Assembly: GCA_009780515.1 (NCBI GenBank) | Contig: WQZX01000005.1 | Coordinates: forward strand, 30,047-94,046 | From: Nocardioidaceae bacterium | Lineage (GTDB): Bacteria > Actinomycetota > Actinomycetes > Propionibacteriales > Nocardioidaceae | Length of the DNA: 64,000 bases | Direction of reading: 5' to 3' | Shown here: positions 50,773 through 59,003 of the stretch, in pieces | Numbering within the stretch: position 1 is the first letter of the stretch | How the letters are laid out: each line of letters begins with the position of its first letter | Program-made: the position numbers and the translations under genes | Notes under the pieces: generated by a model | What the model saw: only the letters and a program-made list of their open reading frames with translations | Told to the model about the DNA's origin: nothing | The model's database searches: none

Positions 50773-51267
50773 ATGACATCTGAGCGTCCACGCACCCTGG
50801 GATTCGCGGTGTGGAGTGAGGACGCCGCGCTGGTCCGCGAACTGTTGAGCGCCGGCGTTGATCCGAATTCGGACGGACTGATCTGCAACGGCGTCACGCC
50901 GTTGATGGAGTCCGTCAATGAGCCGGAAGCCTTCTACGACGAGATTCGTCAGAGCGTGACGCGCATGCTGCTGGAGGCTGGAGCCGAGGTCGGGCTCACC
51001 GACACCCAGGGACGCACGGCGCTCCACTACGCTGCGCGGGCCGGGGCGGAAGTCGTCAACCTTCTGATTCGGGCCGGCGCCGAGGTCGACGCGGCTGACT
51101 TGGCCGGCAATACGCCTCTCCACGAGGCCAGCGACGCGGCTTGTGTCGGCGCGATCGAGACGCTGGTTCGTGCCGGCGCCAACGCCGACATGGCCAATCA
51201 CGAGGGCATTACGGCACGCGGGCCTCTGCTTGCAGGCAAGACCATGGAATCGGCGAGAGACCTGTGA
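50773..51267 (+). CDS. Ankyrin-repeat protein
   Basis: A 164-residue protein with about four ankyrin repeats: LGFAVWSEDAALVRELLSAGVDPNS, an intermediate unit TPLMESVNEPEA, GRTALHYAARAGAEVVNLLIRAGAEVDA and GNTPLHEASDAACVGAIETLVRAGANADM. It has no signal peptide and should mediate protein binding in the cytoplasm. The stop overlaps the start of the lipoprotein gene. Its partner is unknown. Confidence 0.87.
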   Translation: MTSERPRTLGFAVWSEDAALVRELLSAGVDPNSDGLICNGVTPLMESVNEPEAFYDEIRQSVTRMLLEAGAEVGLTDTQGRTALHYAARAGAEVVNLLIRAGAEVDAADLAGNTPLHEASDAACVGAIETLVRAGANADMANHEGITARGPLLAGKTMESARDL

Positions 51268-51932
51268 GGCGCGCCTTCGGCGCCCTCGCAGTGGGACTGC
51301 TGCTCGCGCTCGCTGCCTGCGGGTCGCATCCTCGTTCGGGGCCGACCGCGGTCACCACCTATTCCGCTGACAACGGCCCGCTCGAATTCGGCACAGGAGG
51401 GCAGGCGCTTGACCCGCCTCGCCACTTTCGACGTCTCTGGTCGGCCAGCATCGGACAGTTCTTCCTCTGCTCGCATGGCTCGATCCCGATCGTCCTGACC
51501 GGCGTGAAGACCAAGTCGGCCGGGCTCGTCAACGTCCGCGCCCTCGTGCACCGCGTCACCCCGTCGTCCCTGACCCGTGTGCCCGCGAAGCGGCGGTGGC
51601 GGTACGGCGTGTTCGGGTCGTCTCTGGGTGCGCCGCCACGCTTCGACGGGAGTGGGACGTCTCCGCTGGGGAGCTACAGCACCGCGATCGACGGGCTCAA
51701 GGTGCCCACCTGCCGCGACGACGAGAGGTGGGACAGCCAGTTGAGCCGCGGACAGATCCCGGGCGGCACCTACACCGAGCTGGTCATCGCCGCCAGCACA
51801 GACCGACATGGCGGCCGTTTGCAGCAGCTCTGGGTCGACTTCACGATGGCCGGCCGGCCGGCCCGTGAGCAGCTCGGGTGGAAGCTCATCCTGTGTGGCG
51901 ACGACCCCCAGCTTGCGTCGATGTGCCGTTGA
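51264..51932 (+). CDS. Putative lipoprotein of unknown function
   Basis: A 222-residue protein with a lipoprotein signal, RRAFGALAVGLLLALAACGS, lipidation at the Cys of LAAC. The mature part has three further cysteines (LCSHGS, PTCRDD, LCGDDP...SMC) that could form disulfides and no recognised domain. GTG 51264 overlaps the ankyrin gene stop by four bases. The pair ankyrin plus lipoprotein resembles small membrane-edge modules but has no assigned role. Confidence 0.8.
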   Translation: MRRAFGALAVGLLLALAACGSHPRSGPTAVTTYSADNGPLEFGTGGQALDPPRHFRRLWSASIGQFFLCSHGSIPIVLTGVKTKSAGLVNVRALVHRVTPSSLTRVPAKRRWRYGVFGSSLGAPPRFDGSGTSPLGSYSTAIDGLKVPTCRDDERWDSQLSRGQIPGGTYTELVIAASTDRHGGRLQQLWVDFTMAGRPAREQLGWKLILCGDDPQLASMCR

Positions 51933-51961
51933 CGCGGCGCAGAGCTCGGAGAGCAGTCGGA

Positions 51962-52007
51962 ATCGGTGTACCCCCTGAGAGGCACGCGTCGTTGTGGAAC
52001 CGTGGGT
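51962..52007 (+). repeat. Island direct repeat, copy 3
   Basis: ATCGGTGTACCCCCTGAGAG then GCAC, and AACCGTGGGT at 51998-52007. Same order and spacing as copy 2. It marks the change from the accessory region to the beta-oxidation cluster and touches the stop of the racemase gene. Confidence 0.55.
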
Positions 52008-53143
52008 CAGCCGATGACGTCGCGGTCGCGCAGGTCGGCGACGGCGGCGGCGTCGTAGCCCAGACCGGCCAGCAGCGTGTCGGTGTCGGCGCCCGGGCGG
52101 GGTGCGGCGCCGGGAGTCGGTGCCGGCGTACGGCTGAACCGGGGTGCGGGTGCCGGCTGACGCTTGCCCGCCACGTCGACGAAGGTGCCGCGGGCGGCGT
52201 TGTGGGGGTGCTCGTGCGCCTCCCACGGAGACAGGACGGGGGTGACGCACGCGTCGACACCGTCGAAGACCTCGGTCCACTCCGCTCGCGTCCGGGTGCG
52301 GAACACGTCGGCGAACACTGCGCGGAGCTCGTCTGCCCGGTCGGTGTCGAAAGGATGGGGGAGCGCGGCACCGGTCAGACCGAGCTTGTCGAGCAGGAGG
52401 GCGTAGAACTGCGGCTCCACCGCACCGACCGCCATGAAGCCGCCGTCGCTGCACTCGTAGGTGTCGTAGAAGGCGGCGCCACCGTCGAAGAAGTTCGTGC
52501 CGCGCTGGTCGGTCCAGAGGCCGGCCGATGCCATGCCGTGGAAGAAGGTCGTCAGCAGGGCCGAGCCGTCGACCATCGCGGCATCGACGACCTGACCTTC
52601 GCCCGAGACGTCCCGTTCGCGGAGGGCGGCGAGCACCCCGATCGCGAGCAGGAAGCCGCCGCCGGCGAAGTCCGCGACGATGTTGAGAGGCGCGTACGGC
52701 CGCTCGCCGGCTCGCCCGATCGGCTCCAGCGCCCCCGAGACGGCGATGTAGTTGATGTCGTGCCCCGCAGCCGAGGCGAGCGGACCGTCCTGCCCGAATC
52801 CGGTGAGGCGACCGTAGACGAGGCCGCGATTGACCTTCCAGCAGTCCTCGGGGCCGATGCCCAGCCGCTCGGTGACGCCGGGGCGGAAGCCCTCGACGAG
52901 TACGTCGGCGTCCCGGATCAGGTCGAGCACGACCTGGACGCCCTCGGGCGAGCGGAGGTCCACGGCGATGGACCGCTGGCCGCGGTCGAAGTAGCCGGAC
53001 GGCACGGACAGGGCGTCCCCACCGCCGGCGCGCTCCACACGGATCACCTCCGCGCCGAGGTCGGCGAGCACCATGCAGCCGAACGGTGCGGGCGCCAGGC
53101 TCGCGAGCTGGACGACCTTGAGACCACCGAGCGGGCCGGCCAT
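52007..53143 (-). CDS. Alpha-methylacyl-CoA racemase (family III CoA-transferase fold)
   Basis: A 378-residue protein of the CaiB/BaiF fold. It keeps the three catalytic residues of mycobacterial and human alpha-methylacyl-CoA racemase: H128 in GHDINYIAVSG, D158 in VADFAGGG and E243 in GAVEPQFYA. This sets it apart from plain CoA-transferases. The enzyme interconverts 2R- and 2S-methyl-branched acyl-CoAs so that beta-oxidation can go on. It is the last gene of the cluster and overlaps the dehydrogenase gene by one base. Confidence 0.9.
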   Translation of the reverse strand: MAGPLGGLKVVQLASLAPAPFGCMVLADLGAEVIRVERAGGGDALSVPSGYFDRGQRSIAVDLRSPEGVQVVLDLIRDADVLVEGFRPGVTERLGIGPEDCWKVNRGLVYGRLTGFGQDGPLASAAGHDINYIAVSGALEPIGRAGERPYAPLNIVADFAGGGFLLAIGVLAALRERDVSGEGQVVDAAMVDGSALLTTFFHGMASAGLWTDQRGTNFFDGGAAFYDTYECSDGGFMAVGAVEPQFYALLLDKLGLTGAALPHPFDTDRADELRAVFADVFRTRTRAEWTEVFDGVDACVTPVLSPWEAHEHPHNAARGTFVDVAGKRQPAPAPRFSRTPAPTPGAAPRPGADTDTLLAGLGYDAAAVADLRDRDVIG

Positions 53144-55332
53144 CAGACGTCCCGCGGGAGGCCGAGCATGCGCTCGCCGATGACGTTGAGCTGCACCTCG
53201 GTGGTACCGCCGTAGATCGTGGTCGCGCGCCCGGCCAGCAGCTGCTCGATGGCGTGGTCGCTGGGCTCGCCCGGCACCGAGGCCGTGCCGGCGACGCCGA
53301 GCTCGTCGACGATGAACTCCGCGATCTTCTGGCTGATGCCCATGGCCAGGAGCTTGCCGACCGACGACGACGTGCTGGCGTCGGCGCCCATCAGCTGCTT
53401 GAGCACGATCCTGGCGCTGATGACGTCGATCGCCTGGCTCTCGGCGAGCAGCTCGCCGAGGCGGACCTTCGCAGACGGGCCCAGGTCGCGCCCGTCGGCG
53501 AACCGGAGGAGATCGCCGTCGTTGGCGTAGGCGTCCATCTTCTGGCTGAGCGCGACGCGCTCGCTGCCGAGAGTGGTGCGGGTGACCTCCCAGCCGTGGT
53601 TGACCTCGCCGACGACGTACTCGTCGGGGATGAAGACGTCGTCGAAGAAGACCTCGTTGAACAGCGCGGAGCCCGTCATCTCGCGCAGGGGCCGCACCTC
53701 GACGCCATCGGTCGACATGTCCAGGAGGAAGTAGGTGATCCCCTGGTGCTTGGGCGCCTCGGTGTCGGTGCGCGCGATGAGGATGCCCCAGTCGGCGAAC
53801 TGGGCCATCGAGGTCCAGATCTTCTGACCGTTGATGCGCCACCCGTCGCCGTCGCGCACGGCCTTCGTCTGCAGCGAGGCGAGGTCCGAGCCCGCCCCAG
53901 GCTCGCTGAAGAGCTGGCACCACATCAGGTCGCCGCGGAGTGTCGGTACGGCGAGCTGCTGCTTGAGCTGCTCCGATCCGTGCCCGACGATCGCGGCCAG
54001 CGCCCACACGCCGATGAGCAGGCTCGGCACCTGGATGCCCGACGCCTTGAGCTCCTGGGCGATGACGACCTGCTCGAGCGGACCGGCCGCGCGACCGTAG
54101 GGCTTCGGCATGTAGGGCATCACCCAGCCACCGTCGCCGAGCGCGACGAAGCGCTCCTCCTCGTCGGTGATCGCCGCGATGGCCTCGAGCTCGCCGCGGA
54201 CCTGCGTGCGGATCGCGTCGGCCTCGGCCGGCAGCTCCAGCTCCGTGGACCGCCCGACACCGGCCAGGGCCGCGTCCGCGACACGGAGTGCGCGCGCCTC
54301 GTGACTGCCCAGCTGCGCGCGGAGCGCGAGCGCGCGGCGGTAGTAGAGGTGGGCGTCGTGCTCCCAGGTGAAGCCGATGCCACCGTGTGCCTGGATGCAG
54401 TCCTGGGTGACCTCGACCGCGAGGTCCGGCACGAGCAGAGCCGCCACCTCGGCGGCGAAGTCGGCGGTCACGTCGCCCTTGTCGAGCGCTGCGGCGGCGT
54501 CCCACACGGCCGCCCGGGACTGCTCGAGCGCGATGCCCATCCGCGCGCACTTGTGCTTGATCGCCTGGAACTGTCCGATCGGGCGGCCGAACTGCTCCCG
54601 GATCTTGGCGTACTCCGACGCCTTCGCCACGGCCCACGCCATCACGCCCGTCGCCTCGGCCCCCAGAACCACGGCGGCGATCGATCGGACCCCGGCAGCG
54701 TCGATGGCGAGCAGGGAGCCGACGGCCAGGCCGTCAGCCACCACCCGCGCCGCACCGCGGACGACGTCGACGCCGTCCTGGGCACTCACCCGGACCCGGT
54801 CTGCTCCGACGAGGATCCAGCGGACTGCGCCGTCGGTCGTCACGGGCAGGACGAGGTGGTCCGCGTGGACACCGCCGAGGACAGCGTTCCAAGCGCCGCT
54901 GACCGTGCCGTCGGCGAGCTCCGGGGCGCCGTTGGCCTCGAGCGCGACGGCGGCCGTCGTCGTGCCGTCGACGAGCCGGGGGAGGAGCGAGATCCCGTCC
55001 GCCCCGCCGTCGGCCTGCAGGACCGCCGAGGCGAGGACGGTCGGGACGAGCGGGCCCGGCGGGACGTGTCGGCCGAGCGCCTCCAGCGCCACAGCGAGCG
55101 TCAGCAGTCCGCCGCCCGCGCCGCCGTACGACTCGTCGATGTGGAGGCCGAGCAGGTCGTAGTCGACCAGCGACTTCCAGAAGACCGGGAACTTCTCCTC
55201 GGCCGGGTCGTCGATCTGACGGCGTACGACGTCGCTGCCGATCGCGCTCTCGGCGAGGTCCGCCACGGCGTCGGCGAGGGCGCGGTGCTCCTCGGTCAGG
55301 CCGAGGCCGAGCTCGTAGGACTGGCGTGCCAT
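53143..55332 (-). CDS. Fused two-domain acyl-CoA dehydrogenase, FadE34-like
   Basis: A 729-residue protein made of two acyl-CoA dehydrogenase units: residues about 1-370 (ending in AHGGIGFTWEHDAHLYYRRALAL) and about 375-729 (with CQLFSEPGAGSDLASLQTKA and TTIYGGTTEVQLNVIGERMLG). M. tuberculosis FadE34/ChsE3 of similar size acts on steroid side-chain CoA esters. Each half is half of an alpha2beta2 pair, so the fused form is expected to carry one active flavin site per chain. The C-terminal base position is Gly (YGGT) rather than Glu. Confidence 0.9.
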   Translation of the reverse strand: MARQSYELGLGLTEEHRALADAVADLAESAIGSDVVRRQIDDPAEEKFPVFWKSLVDYDLLGLHIDESYGGAGGGLLTLAVALEALGRHVPPGPLVPTVLASAVLQADGGADGISLLPRLVDGTTTAAVALEANGAPELADGTVSGAWNAVLGGVHADHLVLPVTTDGAVRWILVGADRVRVSAQDGVDVVRGAARVVADGLAVGSLLAIDAAGVRSIAAVVLGAEATGVMAWAVAKASEYAKIREQFGRPIGQFQAIKHKCARMGIALEQSRAAVWDAAAALDKGDVTADFAAEVAALLVPDLAVEVTQDCIQAHGGIGFTWEHDAHLYYRRALALRAQLGSHEARALRVADAALAGVGRSTELELPAEADAIRTQVRGELEAIAAITDEEERFVALGDGGWVMPYMPKPYGRAAGPLEQVVIAQELKASGIQVPSLLIGVWALAAIVGHGSEQLKQQLAVPTLRGDLMWCQLFSEPGAGSDLASLQTKAVRDGDGWRINGQKIWTSMAQFADWGILIARTDTEAPKHQGITYFLLDMSTDGVEVRPLREMTGSALFNEVFFDDVFIPDEYVVGEVNHGWEVTRTTLGSERVALSQKMDAYANDGDLLRFADGRDLGPSAKVRLGELLAESQAIDVISARIVLKQLMGADASTSSSVGKLLAMGISQKIAEFIVDELGVAGTASVPGEPSDHAIEQLLAGRATTIYGGTTEVQLNVIGERMLGLPRDV

Positions 55333-55389
55333 GTGGGTGCTCCTGGGTGGTGTGGTCGGCTCGACCGACCCGGGTGGAAGGGGATGCGA

Positions 55390-56685
55390 TCAGCGGCCGG
55401 CGAGCAGGCCCTTGGCGACGTGGGTCACCTGGACCTCGTTGCTGCCGGCGTAGATCATCAGCGACTTGGCGTCGCGGGCGAGCTGCTCGACGCGGTACTC
55501 GGCCATGTAGCCGTTTCCGCCGAAGAGCTGCACCGCCTCCATGGCGACATCGGTGGCCGCCTGCGTGGAGTAGAGCTTCATCGCCGACGCCTCCGAGAGG
55601 GTCGGCATCCGGCCGGCGCGCAGCTGGCCGAGCGCCATGAAGACCATGTTCTGCACGTTGATCCGCGCGACCTCCATCTGCGCCAGCTTGAGCTGGACGA
55701 GCTGGAGCTCGCCGATCGGCCGCTCCCACAGGGTGCGGGTCTTCGCGTAGTCGACCGAGAGCCGGTGGCACTCGTTGATGATGCCCAGCGACAGGATCGC
55801 GCAGCCGACGCGCTCGACGACGAAGTTCGCCCGCGCGCTCTCGCGGCCGTCGTTGGCGCGGTCGGATCGGTCGAGTGCCTTCTCCCCGCCGAGCAGGCGG
55901 TCCATCCCGAGGTGGACGTTGTCGAAGAACAGCTCGCCGGTCGGCGAGGACATGATGCCCATCTTCTTGAAGGGCTTGCTCTGCGTCAGACCCTCCATGC
56001 CCTTGTCCAGGACGAACGTGAGCACCTGGCGGTCGCGCATGGGGGTGCCGTCGCCGTCGTCGAGCTTGGCGTAGACCACGATCACGTCGGCGTACGGGCC
56101 GGAGGTGATGAAGGTCTTGTGGCCGTTGAGGACGAACCCGTCGCCGTCGCGACGCACGGTCGTCTTCATGCCGCCGAACGCGTCCGATCCGGACTCGGGC
56201 TCCGTGATCGCCCAGGCCGCGATGTGCTCGGCGGTGGCGATCTTGCGCAGCCAGCGCTCCTTCTGCTCCAAGGTGCCCTTGGCGGCGATGGTGCCGGCGC
56301 CCAGGCCGAGGGAGACGCCCATCGAGACGACCGCGCCCAGGCTGACGCCGGAGAGCTCGCTGAGCAGCACCGCGCCCATCGAGTCGATGCCCTCCATGCC
56401 CGCGAGCGGGTTGGCGGGTGCCGACTTCTTCTCGGCTCGTGCCGCCCTGACTGCCGCGGCCTCCTCGGGGGTGCGCTCGGCGCGCTTGCGCTCGGCCGCC
56501 AGCAGCTTGTCGACGGCCTCGCCCGCCATCGCGTCGATGCCGAAGTCGGCGAACAGCTGGCGCGCCATGTCGAACGGCGGCAGCTCGCCGGTCTCCAGCT
56601 CGTCCTGGATGGGCCGGACGTTCTTCTCGATCCACTCCCGCACGCTGTCGCGCACGGCGATGTCCATGTCGGACCAGGCGATCAT
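55390..56685 (-). CDS. Acyl-CoA dehydrogenase
   Basis: A 431-residue acyl-CoA dehydrogenase with an insertion of about 40 charged residues at 80-110 (KLLAAERKRAERTPEEAAAVRAARAEKK), which is unusual. The FAD region AAWAITEPESGSDAFGGMKTT and the C-terminal VQLFGGNGYMAEYRVEQLARDAKSLMIYAGSNEVQ are canonical, except that the Glu of YEGT is Ala. The base must come from elsewhere or the enzyme acts differently. It is separated from the SDR gene by nine bases. Confidence 0.9.
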   Translation of the reverse strand: MIAWSDMDIAVRDSVREWIEKNVRPIQDELETGELPPFDMARQLFADFGIDAMAGEAVDKLLAAERKRAERTPEEAAAVRAARAEKKSAPANPLAGMEGIDSMGAVLLSELSGVSLGAVVSMGVSLGLGAGTIAAKGTLEQKERWLRKIATAEHIAAWAITEPESGSDAFGGMKTTVRRDGDGFVLNGHKTFITSGPYADVIVVYAKLDDGDGTPMRDRQVLTFVLDKGMEGLTQSKPFKKMGIMSSPTGELFFDNVHLGMDRLLGGEKALDRSDRANDGRESARANFVVERVGCAILSLGIINECHRLSVDYAKTRTLWERPIGELQLVQLKLAQMEVARINVQNMVFMALGQLRAGRMPTLSEASAMKLYSTQAATDVAMEAVQLFGGNGYMAEYRVEQLARDAKSLMIYAGSNEVQVTHVAKGLLAGR

Positions 56686-56694
56686 CGGTCCTCC

Positions 56695-57564
56695 TCAGCC
56701 GAGGCGGTCGGCGAGGTCCGCGATCTCCCACGGTCCCTCGGACTCGATGGCGGACACGTCGGTCCAGCCGGCAAGCTCCTGGATGACGCCGCCCTGGACC
56801 GCGTAGACCTTGCCGGTGAGCTTGCAGTCGGCGGCGGCAAGGCGGGCGATCAGCGGGGAGATGTTGGCGGGGCTGAACGCGTCGAACTCGCCCTCCGGGA
56901 CCTCGGCCGCGAAGATCGCGCCCATGCCCGGGGTGGCCAGGGTGAGGCGGGTGCGGGCGATCGGGGCGATCGCGTTGACGCGTACGCCGTACCGATCGAG
57001 CTCGTCCGCGGCGACCAGCGTCAGCGCGGCGATGCCGGCCTTCGCGGCCCCGTAGTTGGACTGACCCGCATTGGGCATGAAGGTGCCCGAGGCCGAGGAG
57101 GTGTTGATCACCGAGGCGTTGACGTCGACGCCCGCCTTGGTCTGCTCCTTCCAGTACGCCGCCGCGTGGTGCAGCGGTGCGGCGTGTCCCTTGAGGTGGA
57201 CCGCGATGACCGCGTCCCACTGCTCCTCGGTCATGTTCGGGATGAAGGCGTCGCGCAGGATGCCGGCGTTGTTGACCAGGATGTCGAGGCCGCCGAGCTC
57301 GTCGATGGCCTGCTTGACCATCCGCTCCGCGCCCTCCCACGAGGCGACGTTGTCGTAGTTGGCCGCTGCCGAGCCGCCGGCCGCCACGATCTCGTCGACG
57401 ACGCCCTGCGCTGGCGTGGTGTCGGCGCCGCTGCCGTCGTTGGCGCCGCCGAGGTCGTTGACGAGGACCTTCGCGCCCTCCTTGGCCAGCAGCAGCGCGT
57501 GCTCGCGGCCGATGCCGCGGCCCGCTCCGGTGACGATGGCGACGCGTCCGTCCAGGGTTCCCAT
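56695..57564 (-). CDS. SDR resembling the dehydrogenase domain of MFE-2 (HSD17B4)
   Basis: A 289-residue short-chain dehydrogenase. TGAGRGIG at 12-19, NNAGILRDAFI near 98-108, and the catalytic TSSASG...Y171-G-A-A-K175. Segments VLVNDLGGANDGSG, AAANYDNVASW and QSNYGAAKAGI are close to the N-terminal domain of peroxisomal multifunctional enzyme 2, a (3R)-hydroxyacyl-CoA dehydrogenase. The expected reaction is oxidation of (3R)-hydroxyacyl-CoA to 3-ketoacyl-CoA. An AAAAGGAAAA ribosome site precedes it. Confidence 0.9.
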   Translation of the reverse strand: MGTLDGRVAIVTGAGRGIGREHALLLAKEGAKVLVNDLGGANDGSGADTTPAQGVVDEIVAAGGSAAANYDNVASWEGAERMVKQAIDELGGLDILVNNAGILRDAFIPNMTEEQWDAVIAVHLKGHAAPLHHAAAYWKEQTKAGVDVNASVINTSSASGTFMPNAGQSNYGAAKAGIAALTLVAADELDRYGVRVNAIAPIARTRLTLATPGMGAIFAAEVPEGEFDAFSPANISPLIARLAAADCKLTGKVYAVQGGVIQELAGWTDVSAIESEGPWEIADLADRLG

Positions 57565-57591
57565 GAGTCTGTGTTTTCCTTTTCTGAAGGT

Positions 57592-57610
57592 GGTCGAGCT
57601 TGTCGAGACC
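57592..57610. repeat. Short palindromic repeat related to the REP-like family
   Basis: GGTCGAGCTTGTCGAGACC, an imperfect palindrome between the hydratase and SDR genes. It shares its outer GGTCTCGA/CTCGACC ends with copies A and B at 21-55 and 34111-34145 but lacks the inner hairpin. It lies in the 48-base gap directly after the hydratase stop. Confidence 0.5.
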
Positions 57611-57612
57611 GG

Positions 57613-58479
57613 TCAGTCGGTGAAGACGGCCAGGCCGTCGCGGATGACGAGGTCGTCGCCGACCGCCGTCTGGAAGCCGTACGCCGCGGTGCCGGCCTCG
57701 ACGGTGGCGTCGTCGAGCTGCCAGAAGGACGTGGTCATGTCCTGGCCGGGCAGCACGGGCTTGGCGAAGCGGACGGCGAAGCGCTTGAGGCGGTTCACGT
57801 CGCCGCCGGCGAGCTCCTGCAGGGCCGCCCACGAGGTGAACGCCATCGTGCAGAGGCCGTGGTTGATGATGCCGGGCAGCCCGGACATCTGCGCGATCTC
57901 CTCGTCGAGGTGGATCGGCATCGGGTCGCCCGAGGCCGGGGAGTAGCGGAAGGTCTGGTCCTCGTCGACGTGCTGGGTCACCCTGGCGACCGGCGCGGTC
58001 GCGGTGACCTCCTCGGCGAGCGCGTGGCCCGGAGCCAGGTCGCCGACGGTCTGGCCGGCGTCGACGCCGCGGAAGAACGCGGTGATCCACTGCTCGTTGA
58101 CCAGCTCGCCGTCCTGGTCGCGGCTCTCGGCGTACACGACGACGGTGGAACCGGTGCTCAGCGTGGCGTATCCGGTCGCCCGGGCCTTGCAGGTGAGCAC
58201 GTCGCCGGGCCTGATCGGCCGGTGGAAGTGGAAGTCCTGCTCGCCGTGGACCAGCTTCATCAGCAGGCTGACCGGCGCGACCTCGAGGGCAGCGGGTGCC
58301 ATCGAGAAGAAGGTCGGCACGACCGCGAACACCGGCGGGGCGATCTCGCCCTCGAGATGCGCCTCGATCGGGTCGTTGGTCGCCGCGGCGTACTCGGCGA
58401 TGCGCTCGGCAGTGACCTCGAAGACCTCGTCCTCTGTCCACTGTCCGAGGCCGCTGTCCTCGAAGGTCACTGCCGTCAT
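57613..58479 (-). CDS. MaoC-type 2-enoyl-CoA hydratase (double hotdog)
   Basis: A 288-residue hydratase 2. The catalytic motif is YSPASGDPMPIHLDEEIAQ with Asp185 and His190; the usual Asn of GDxNPxH is Met187 here. GIINHGLCTMAFT follows as in the family. The N-terminal half (residues 1-150) is a diverged hotdog that binds the CoA ester. The size and layout match eukaryotic MFE-2 hydratase and mycobacterial Hsd4B. The reaction is hydration of 2-enoyl-CoA to the (3R)-hydroxy form. Confidence 0.9.
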   Translation of the reverse strand: MTAVTFEDSGLGQWTEDEVFEVTAERIAEYAAATNDPIEAHLEGEIAPPVFAVVPTFFSMAPAALEVAPVSLLMKLVHGEQDFHFHRPIRPGDVLTCKARATGYATLSTGSTVVVYAESRDQDGELVNEQWITAFFRGVDAGQTVGDLAPGHALAEEVTATAPVARVTQHVDEDQTFRYSPASGDPMPIHLDEEIAQMSGLPGIINHGLCTMAFTSWAALQELAGGDVNRLKRFAVRFAKPVLPGQDMTTSFWQLDDATVEAGTAAYGFQTAVGDDLVIRDGLAVFTD

Positions 58480-58519
58480 CGCGCTCTCCTCAGCTCCTGT
58501 CGGTCCGTGTCGCTCGGCG

Positions 58520-58957
58520 TCAGCCGAGGTTCGCGGCGAGCTTGCCGAGCGAGGTCTCGAGGTCGGCCTGGGTGTTCTTCGCGACCGCCTTGCCGATGGG
58601 GCCGACGATCATCGTGCCGCTGAACTCGGCGTCGATAGTGGCGTCGGAGCCGGCGGCGGTCGGGACGACCGACATCGAGAACTTCACCTTGACGCCGGCC
58701 ATGCCGGTGCCCTCGATGGTCATCGAGGACGGCGGGTTCGCCTCGGTGACGGTCCACTCGATCTTGTTGGCCATGCCCATGACCGAGACGACCTCGGTGA
58801 TCTGCGTGCCGACCTTGATCTCGTCGGCGGCCGGGAGCTCGGACTTCCAGCCCTGGTGGATGGTGAGCCAGTTCTCGTAGCCCGCGAGGTCGGCGAGTGC
58901 GGCGTACCCGGCGTCCGCGTCGACGGGGAGGGCCTGGGTGACGGAAACGCTTGCCAT
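58520..58957 (-). CDS. SRPBCC (START-like) lipid-binding protein
   Basis: A 145-residue SRPBCC family protein: SVTQALPVDADAGYAALADLAGYENWLTIHQGW at the N-terminus, an antiparallel sheet in the middle (VKFSMSVVPTAAGSDATIDAEF) and a C-terminal helix (KAVAKNTQADLETSLGKLAANL). It is in the middle of the beta-oxidation cluster where a carrier domain would fit; human MFE-2 has an SCP-2 lipid-carrier domain at its C-terminus. A similar role here is inference. Confidence 0.83.
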   Translation of the reverse strand: MASVSVTQALPVDADAGYAALADLAGYENWLTIHQGWKSELPAADEIKVGTQITEVVSVMGMANKIEWTVTEANPPSSMTIEGTGMAGVKVKFSMSVVPTAAGSDATIDAEFSGTMIVGPIGKAVAKNTQADLETSLGKLAANLG

Positions 58958-59003
58958 GATGATTCTCCTGAGTTGTTGGGGTTGGTCGAGCTCGTGGGGC
59001 CGC

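Noticed and set aside
53254..58623. Very long open frame on the plus strand (about 1790 codons)
   Set aside because: It is antisense to the seven-gene beta-oxidation cluster and arises from strong third-position GC bias; it has no domain features and reads through several real genes.
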